Below are positions 5,768 to 9,714 of a stretch of DNA of 9,714 nucleotides, in pieces (positions within the stretch are counted from its first letter, which is position 1; each line of letters begins with the position of its first letter). The DNA comes from Dehalococcoidales bacterium (GTDB lineage: Bacteria; Chloroflexota; Dehalococcoidia; Dehalococcoidales; UBA5760): the NCBI GenBank assembly GCA_028717305.1, contig JAQUOC010000049.1, positions 1-9,714 of the forward strand. The letters are read 5' to 3'. The translations under genes were made by a program, and so were the position numbers. Under the pieces are notes generated by a model. That model was not told where the DNA came from. It did not search any database and saw only the letters and a program-made list of their open reading frames with translations.

Positions 5768-5936
5768 CCTGCTCCGAATAAGGCGGAGGCTGGTATCTGT
5801 AAACGATCTTCATACAGTTGAAGCACTGCCAACCGTCTTCATGGTATATAAAGCAGCTGCCGCTGCATTTTGGGCACAGCTCGGGCGGCCTATCCAGCTC
5901 TTTATAGTTTGTGGGACTTGATTTCCACTTTCCCAT
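5751..5936 (-). CDS. Small zinc-ribbon protein, unknown function
   Basis: A 61-residue protein with two CxxC pairs, C-P-K-C (21-24) and C-F-N-C (38-41), 13 residues apart, plus Cys28. This is the layout of a four-cysteine zinc ribbon, with G-W-Q-C-F-N-C-M-K-I-V-Y as the second knuckle. A basic N-terminus precedes it and an acidic Gln/Asp/Pro-rich tail follows. Such ribbons bind nucleic acid or protein, but no partner is visible. The frame allows an ATG at 5972, but ATG at 5936 has GAGG eight bases upstream while the earlier one has no ribosome site. Its 3' end overlaps the truncated HAD gene by 16 bases, and it diverges from dinB across about 180 bases. Not recognised as a named family. Confidence 0.62.
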   Translation of the reverse strand: MGKWKSSPTNYKELDRPPELCPKCSGSCFIYHEDGWQCFNCMKIVYRYQPPPYSEQDQDNP

Positions 5937-6066
5937 CGTTTTATCCTCATGCTTGTTTAGTTCACCAACCATATATCTAAACGTTTCAGGGCCGGAAAAG
6001 TTATTGTTGCCACAATGCGTCCGGACTCAATTCATATCAGGATGACCTTTCTAAAGATAATGACTG

Positions 6067-6075
6067 TGCTAAAAT
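6067..6075 (+). promoter_or_regulatory. Extended -10 promoter for dinB
   Basis: TG-C-TAAAAT at 6067-6075, with no good -35 at normal spacing. The predicted start near 6082 leaves about 36 bases of leader. GAGG (6107-6110) seven bases before the ATG is the ribosome site. Confidence 0.45.
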
Positions 6076-6096
6076 GGTTGTATTACGGTCGCTTCA

Positions 6097-6107
6097 CAAA
6101 CGGTTTG
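6097..6107. promoter_or_regulatory. Small palindrome in the dinB leader
   Basis: CAAAC-G-GTTTG is a perfect five-base inverted repeat around one base, just downstream of the predicted transcript start and touching the ribosome site. It is positioned like a repressor site for a damage-inducible gene, but it does not match the GAAC-N4-GTTC SOS box. It could also be chance. Confidence 0.2.
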
Positions 6108-6117
6108 AGGTAGTCGG

Positions 6118-7302
6118 ATGGCAGGCCGGACTATTATGCATATCGACCTCGACTCATTCTTTGTTTCGGTGGAACAGGTACTTAACCCCGAACTCAAAGG
6201 TAAACCTGTCGTAGTCGGCGGTAAACCCGACCGGAGAGGGGTTGTCGCGACAGCTTCCTACGAAGCAAGAGCCTTCGGTCTCCACTCCGGTATGCCGTTG
6301 GCGACTGCTGTCCGGTTGTGCCCGGAGGCGATCTTCATCGAAGGGAATTTTGCCCGGTACCGCGAATTCTCCCGGAAGTTTATGGCCATCATTAATGAAT
6401 TCTCTCCATCTATCGAACCGATGGGCCTGGATGAAGCCTATCTGGATGTGACCGGATTTGAATCGATACACGGTTCCATCCGGCAGATGGCAGACAGGAT
6501 GAAGCAGCGGATCCGGAGCGAATTGGGACTTTGCGCTTCGGTCGGGATTGCGAACTGCAAAGTAGTCGCCAAAATTGCATCGGAGCTTTCCAAACCGGAT
6601 GGTCTGCTCGAAGTGACCCCGGGGGAAGAAAAAGATTTTCTAGCACCTTTGCCAGTAGAGAAGCTGCCCGGAGTTGGCAAGCAGACCCTTAAGATTATCA
6701 AGGGCTTGGGAGTATATACCGTAGGCGGACTATCCCGGATGTCTCCTCGCGCTTTGAAAACTCATCTCGGGTCCGCGGGGGAAATGTTGTATCGTTTTGC
6801 CAATGGCATCGATGACAGACAGGTATTACCCCCCGGTGAGGCTAAGTCGATCAGCCGGGAGAGCACTTTCGGAGAGGACACTAGAGACCTCTCGTATCTC
6901 GAGGCAACCCTGTGGGTCCAAAGCGAAAAGGTAGGTGCCGACCTTCGGAAGAAGGGTAAACAGGCAAAGTGCGTCACTCTGAAGCTGCGGTACGCCGATT
7001 TCTCAACTATCACCCGTAGCCGTACGCTTAACGAAGGCGTTGATACCGACCGGGCGATATTTGAAACGGGCATCGGTTTGCTAGAGCGGGCACTGGCTAA
7101 GGAAAAACAGGCGGTGCGTCTGATCGGTATCGGCGTGTCGAAATTAGTCGAAGCGAGTCGGCAGACGATGCTATTCGCTCCATCCGACCGGAAGCTGGAG
7201 GAATTGAACAAAGCCATAGATAGCATCCGTAACAAGCACGGCTTTGATGCCATCCATACCGGGCGGGTGGTACGGCTTAGGGATATTTCATTTCATTCCT
7301 GA
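6118..7302 (+). CDS. dinB: DNA polymerase IV (Y-family translesion polymerase)
   Basis: A complete 394-residue translesion DNA polymerase, which copies past damaged bases with low fidelity and no proofreading. Visible parts: M-H-I-D-L-D-S-F-F (7-15) with metal-binding Asp10 and Phe15 at the steric-gate position that excludes ribonucleotides; Y-E-A-R-A-F-G-L-H-S-G-M (48-59); G-L-D-E-A-Y-L-D (103-110) with catalytic Asp105 and Glu106, where most family members have Ser-Ile before the Asp; A-K-I-A-S-E-L-S-K-P-D-G (151-162); and a helix-hairpin-helix L-P-G-V-G-K (183-188). The little-finger domain fills the rest. Q-T-M-L-F (349-353) is a beta-clamp binding motif of the QLxLF type, followed by a conserved tail. 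ATG at 6118 is well supported by its ribosome site and the usual N-terminus. Base composition is lower in GC than the flanking genes, suggesting transfer. Confidence 0.97.
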   Translation: MAGRTIMHIDLDSFFVSVEQVLNPELKGKPVVVGGKPDRRGVVATASYEARAFGLHSGMPLATAVRLCPEAIFIEGNFARYREFSRKFMAIINEFSPSIEPMGLDEAYLDVTGFESIHGSIRQMADRMKQRIRSELGLCASVGIANCKVVAKIASELSKPDGLLEVTPGEEKDFLAPLPVEKLPGVGKQTLKIIKGLGVYTVGGLSRMSPRALKTHLGSAGEMLYRFANGIDDRQVLPPGEAKSISRESTFGEDTRDLSYLEATLWVQSEKVGADLRKKGKQAKCVTLKLRYADFSTITRSRTLNEGVDTDRAIFETGIGLLERALAKEKQAVRLIGIGVSKLVEASRQTMLFAPSDRKLEELNKAIDSIRNKHGFDAIHTGRVVRLRDISFHS

Positions 7303-7407
7303 TTCTTCAAGGAAAAGTGCGTAATTTAACTTTCCGGCTATCTGTGATTTCAATATGATTTTTAACATGGACGTTATCCGTATTCCGGCTGATAGGACTT
7401 GAAGAAT
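7302..7407. repeat. Inverted repeat bounding the dinB-glpX gap
   Basis: ATTCTTCAAG (7302-7311, starting at the last base of the dinB stop) and CTTGAAGAAT (7398-7407) are perfect 10-base inverted copies 86 bases apart. Between them TTCCGGCT occurs twice in direct orientation (7332-7339 and 7383-7390). The right arm contains the likely -35 of glpX. It may be a remnant of a small mobile element or chance; no target-site duplication is evident. Confidence 0.3.
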
Positions 7408-7427
7408 TCCCTTATTCAACATAGAAT
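7399..7427 (+). promoter_or_regulatory. Promoter for the glpX-pfk unit
   Basis: TTGAAG (7399-7404), a 17-base spacer and TAGAAT (7422-7427). The predicted start is about 35 bases before the glpX ATG, which has GGAGG (7459-7463) six bases upstream. Confidence 0.45.
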
Positions 7428-7469
7428 AGCTGTAGGTGTGGTTATTAAAATGATAGCTGGAGGTGTCTC

Positions 7470-8462
7470 ATGCATTCTGAGGAGTTGATCGAGAGAAATA
7501 CTGCCATGGAGCTGGTGCGTGTCACCGAGGCGGCTGCTCTATCCTCGGCCCGTTATATGGGCCGGGGTGACAAGAACCTGGTGGATAAGACCGCGGTCAG
7601 CGCGATGCGCCACCTGCTGGGACGGGTGCAGATGGACGGCATTGTCGTCATCGGCGAAGGGGAGAAGGACCAGGCCCCGATGCTCTATATCGGGGAGAGA
7701 ATCGGAGACGGCTCCAGACCGAAGGTTGATATCGCCGTCGATCCGGTCGACGGCACCACCTCGGTCGCCCGCGGTCTGCCCGGAGCGATATCGGTAATCG
7801 CCCTCTCCGAGCGGGGTTCGATGCACTGTCCCCGGGAGTTCTTCTATATGGATAAGATTGTCACCGGTCCGGAGGCGGCCGGCTGTATCGACATCGAAGC
7901 TCCGGTTAAGGATAACCTGAACAAGATAGCGAAGGCCAAGGGGAAAAAGGTTGCCGACGTTACCGTGGTGATCCTGGATCGGCCCCGCCATGAGAAGCTG
8001 ATATCCGATATTCGAAATGCCGGAGCGAGGGTGAAGCTGATCACCGACGGTGACGTGGCTGCTAGCATCGACGTGGCGCTGCCTCTGCGTAGCATCGACG
8101 TGCTGATGGGTATCGGCGGCACCCCGGAAGGGGTGCTCTCTGCCGCCGCCATGCGCTGTATCGGCGGCTGTATCCAGGCTAAGCCCTGGCCCCGTGACGA
8201 GGCGGAGAGAAAAGCGGCCGAAGCGGCCGGGGCGGATGTCAACCGGGTATACAGGACCGAGGACTTCATCACCAGTGACGACGTCTTCTTCGCGGCCACC
8301 GGCGTCAGCACCGGCGAGCTCTTAAGGGGGGTGCACTATTTCAGCGGCGGTGCCAGCACCCAGTCGCTGGCGATGCGGGGCCTCTCCGGTACCGTGCGCT
8401 GGATAGACTCGTCCCACAACTTCGACCGGTTGAACAAGCTCGACGGTATCTCCGCCGATTGA
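7470..8462 (+). CDS. glpX: Class II fructose-1,6-bisphosphatase, GlpX type
   Basis: A 330-residue cytoplasmic enzyme that removes the 1-phosphate of fructose-1,6-bisphosphate to give fructose-6-phosphate in gluconeogenesis. It is divalent-metal dependent and has the inositol-monophosphatase-like fold. Length fits the family (about 320-335). Signatures: G-R-G-D-K (31-35) with a metal Asp; V-V-I-G-E-G-E-K-D (59-67) with a metal Glu; D-P-V-D-G-T-T (91-97), the core catalytic motif; I-T-D-G-D-V-A-A (191-198); G-I-G-G-T-P-E-G (214-221) with the last conserved Glu; and G-V-S-T-G-E-L-L (278-285). No key residue is missing. GlpX proteins can also accept sedoheptulose-1,7-bisphosphate in some lineages, which sequence alone cannot settle. 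It is the first gene of a forward block with pfk, 66 bases downstream. Confidence 0.96.
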   Translation: MHSEELIERNTAMELVRVTEAAALSSARYMGRGDKNLVDKTAVSAMRHLLGRVQMDGIVVIGEGEKDQAPMLYIGERIGDGSRPKVDIAVDPVDGTTSVARGLPGAISVIALSERGSMHCPREFFYMDKIVTGPEAAGCIDIEAPVKDNLNKIAKAKGKKVADVTVVILDRPRHEKLISDIRNAGARVKLITDGDVAASIDVALPLRSIDVLMGIGGTPEGVLSAAAMRCIGGCIQAKPWPRDEAERKAAEAAGADVNRVYRTEDFITSDDVFFAATGVSTGELLRGVHYFSGGASTQSLAMRGLSGTVRWIDSSHNFDRLNKLDGISAD

Positions 8463-8491
8463 TTGCCTTTTACGTACTATTTTGATATATG
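8463..8491 (+). promoter_or_regulatory. Possible internal promoter before pfk
   Basis: TTGCCT (8463-8468), a 17-base spacer and TATATG (8486-8491), with TG at 8483-8484 forming an extended -10. A small GGGG-AAG-CCCC hairpin (8491-8501) follows at the predicted start. It could let pfk be made separately from glpX. Confidence 0.3.
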
Positions 8492-8528
8492 GGGAAGCCC
8501 CGGGATAAATTAGTAGGGAGGGGAAGGC

Positions 8529-9611
8529 ATGCAGGCGCACCGGATTGGTATTCTCAGCGGCGGCGGCGACTGTGCCGGCATCAACCCGGCCATAAAGTGG
8601 GTGGTCAAAACGGCCCTCGACGAAAGGTTGCAGCGGGAAAGAGGGCTGCGCTACGAGGTTGTCGGCATCCGGGATGGCTGGCGGGGGCTGCTTGAGGTTA
8701 CCACCATGCCGCTCGATCAGGAGATAGTTCGTACCTGGGACCGGTATGGCGGCACCATGCTGGGGACTTCGCGGACCAACCCCGGTAACCCCGAGAACGA
8801 CCGGACCCAGACTGTGCTGGACAATATCGAGAAGCTCGGCCTGAGTGCTGTCATCGCCATCGGCGGTGATGATACCTTAAGCGTTGCCTACCGCCTGCAT
8901 CAGGCCGGTATCGATATCGTCTGCATCCCCAAGACCATTGACAAAGACCTCCCCGAGACCGATTACACCCTCGGTTTCGAGACTGCCGTAAATGTGATTA
9001 CCGAGGAGATTGACCGCCTGCGCACCACCGCCGGCTCACACCAGCGGATATTCGTCGTGGAGACGATGGGGCGGCACTCCGGATGGCTGGCCCTGGAGGG
9101 CGGCGAGTCCAGCGGGGCCTTCATCATCCTCATCCCCGAGTGTGATTTCGTTCCGGAGAATATCTACCGTCTGGTCCGGGAGGGCCGGCACAACGGAGCC
9201 AGGTACAATATTATCGTGGCTGCTGAGGGCGCCAAGCCGGTCGGCGGCGCCGAGTTCGTCCGGGAGTCCGGACTCGATGCCTTCGGTCATAAGAAGCTCG
9301 GCGGTATTGCCGAGACCCTGGCCCGGGAAATCGAGCGGGCCACCGGCCTCGAGACGCGCAGCGTCAACCTGAGCCATCTCCAGCGGGGCGGAGCGCCCTG
9401 CGCCTATGACCGCAGAATGGGCCGCTATTTCGGCATTGCTGCGGTCGATCTGGTCACTGCCAGCGACTTCGGTAAGATGGTGTGCCTGAAAAACGGCCGG
9501 ATTACCGCTTGCCCGCTGGAGTGTGTCATCGGCCGCACCAGCTTCGTCGATGTCGCAACGCAGTACGATGCGGAGCGGTATAACGGTCGCCGTACCATAC
9601 TGGGCGGCTGA
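8529..9611 (+). CDS. 6-phosphofructokinase, likely pyrophosphate-dependent
   Basis: A 360-residue PFK-family enzyme interconverting fructose-6-phosphate and fructose-1,6-bisphosphate. Motifs: I-L-S-G-G-G-D-C-A-G-I-N (8-19), the phosphoryl-donor loop; G-G-D-D-T (112-116); P-K-T-I-D-K-D (134-140) with catalytic base Asp138; M-G-R-H-S-G-W (180-186), which binds fructose-6-phosphate; and L-Q-R-G-G (near 305), a further substrate-side motif. In ATP-using enzymes the second residue after Gly-Gly is Gly (GGDGS) and the residue before T-I-D is Gly. Asp115 and Lys135 here are the pair associated with pyrophosphate use. Most family members have T-I-D-N-D; Lys139 replaces the Asn. If PPi-dependent, the reaction is reversible. 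The ATG at 8529 has a strong GGGAGGGGAAGG site. It follows glpX by 66 bases and is probably co-transcribed. The donor is inferred, not shown. Confidence 0.93.
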   Translation: MQAHRIGILSGGGDCAGINPAIKWVVKTALDERLQRERGLRYEVVGIRDGWRGLLEVTTMPLDQEIVRTWDRYGGTMLGTSRTNPGNPENDRTQTVLDNIEKLGLSAVIAIGGDDTLSVAYRLHQAGIDIVCIPKTIDKDLPETDYTLGFETAVNVITEEIDRLRTTAGSHQRIFVVETMGRHSGWLALEGGESSGAFIILIPECDFVPENIYRLVREGRHNGARYNIIVAAEGAKPVGGAEFVRESGLDAFGHKKLGGIAETLAREIERATGLETRSVNLSHLQRGGAPCAYDRRMGRYFGIAAVDLVTASDFGKMVCLKNGRITACPLECVIGRTSFVDVATQYDAERYNGRRTILGG

Positions 9612-9640
9612 AACAATTTAAATTGGAGGTAGCAGGAGAA

Positions 9641-9714
9641 ATGAAAAACGAGATTGATGCTCTGGTGAAGGATGCCGTCTTGAGTCCGGACGACGCTATC
9701 CGGGCCGACTGCCG
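9641..9714 (+). CDS. Unidentified protein, 5' end only
   Basis: An ATG at 9641 opens a frame that runs off the right edge after 24 codons (M-K-N-E-I-D-A-L-V-K-D-A-V). Ribosome-site candidates are GGAGGT (9625-9630, 10 bases away) and AGGAG (9634-9638, very close). It begins 29 bases after the pfk stop with no promoter or hairpin between, so it is probably the third gene of the glpX-pfk unit and may concern sugar-phosphate metabolism. Too little is visible to name a family. Confidence 0.6.
   Translation, partial: MKNEIDALVKDAVLSPDDAIRADC

Noticed and set aside
5767..6117. Search for the missing C-terminal part of the HAD hydrolase, in case of a simple frameshift.
   Set aside because: No plus-strand frame downstream continues the HAD motifs; the sequence codes for the zinc ribbon on the other strand and then the dinB leader.

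Overview
The window is an ordinary bacterial chromosomal segment, gene-dense and moderately GC-rich, with genes on both strands. I lean towards Chloroflexota (Dehalococcoidia-like), because of the mix of a DUF4349 lipoprotein, four-helix 'WKPTTAG' membrane proteins, frequent TTG starts and a glpX-pfk pair. This is a guess from protein style, not from a marker gene. No rRNA, tRNA, CRISPR array, transposase or phage gene is visible.

Layout. 3-563 (+) is the 3' part of a metallo-beta-lactamase-fold protein. 724-1602 (+) is a DUF4349 lipoprotein, which converges with and overlaps a minus-strand pair: a 64-aa two-helix membrane protein (1890-2084) and a DUF167/YggU protein (1587-1862). 2259-2756 (+) is a stand-alone CinA C-terminal (PncC-type) amidase, and 2820-3542 (+) is RNase PH. 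3640-4269 (+) is a lipoprotein of two tandem PKD/Ig-like domains, convergent with a minus-strand multi-helix membrane protein (4346-4726). That gene diverges from a shortened, divergent adenylate-kinase-like P-loop protein (4856-5494, +). From about 5500 to 7460 the base composition falls. This patch holds a HAD phosphatase cut off after 75 residues, a minus-strand 61-aa zinc ribbon and a complete DNA polymerase IV (dinB). The window ends in a high-GC sugar-phosphate block: class II fructose-1,6-bisphosphatase (glpX), a phosphofructokinase with residues typical of pyrophosphate-dependent enzymes, and the start of a third gene in the same direction.

How the genes fit together. glpX and pfk act on the same fructose-6-phosphate/fructose-1,6-bisphosphate step and look co-transcribed. 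RNase PH (tRNA 3' maturation) and PncC (pyridine nucleotide salvage) are neighbouring housekeeping genes with separate promoters. The other genes are isolated transcription units with no obvious shared pathway. The strongest leads are the symmetric element between the divergent genes at 4726/4856, the low-GC dinB patch with the broken HAD gene, the predicted PPi-type phosphofructokinase beside an FBPase, the altered P-loop kinase, and repeated use of extended -10 promoters. I found no convincing new multi-gene system.
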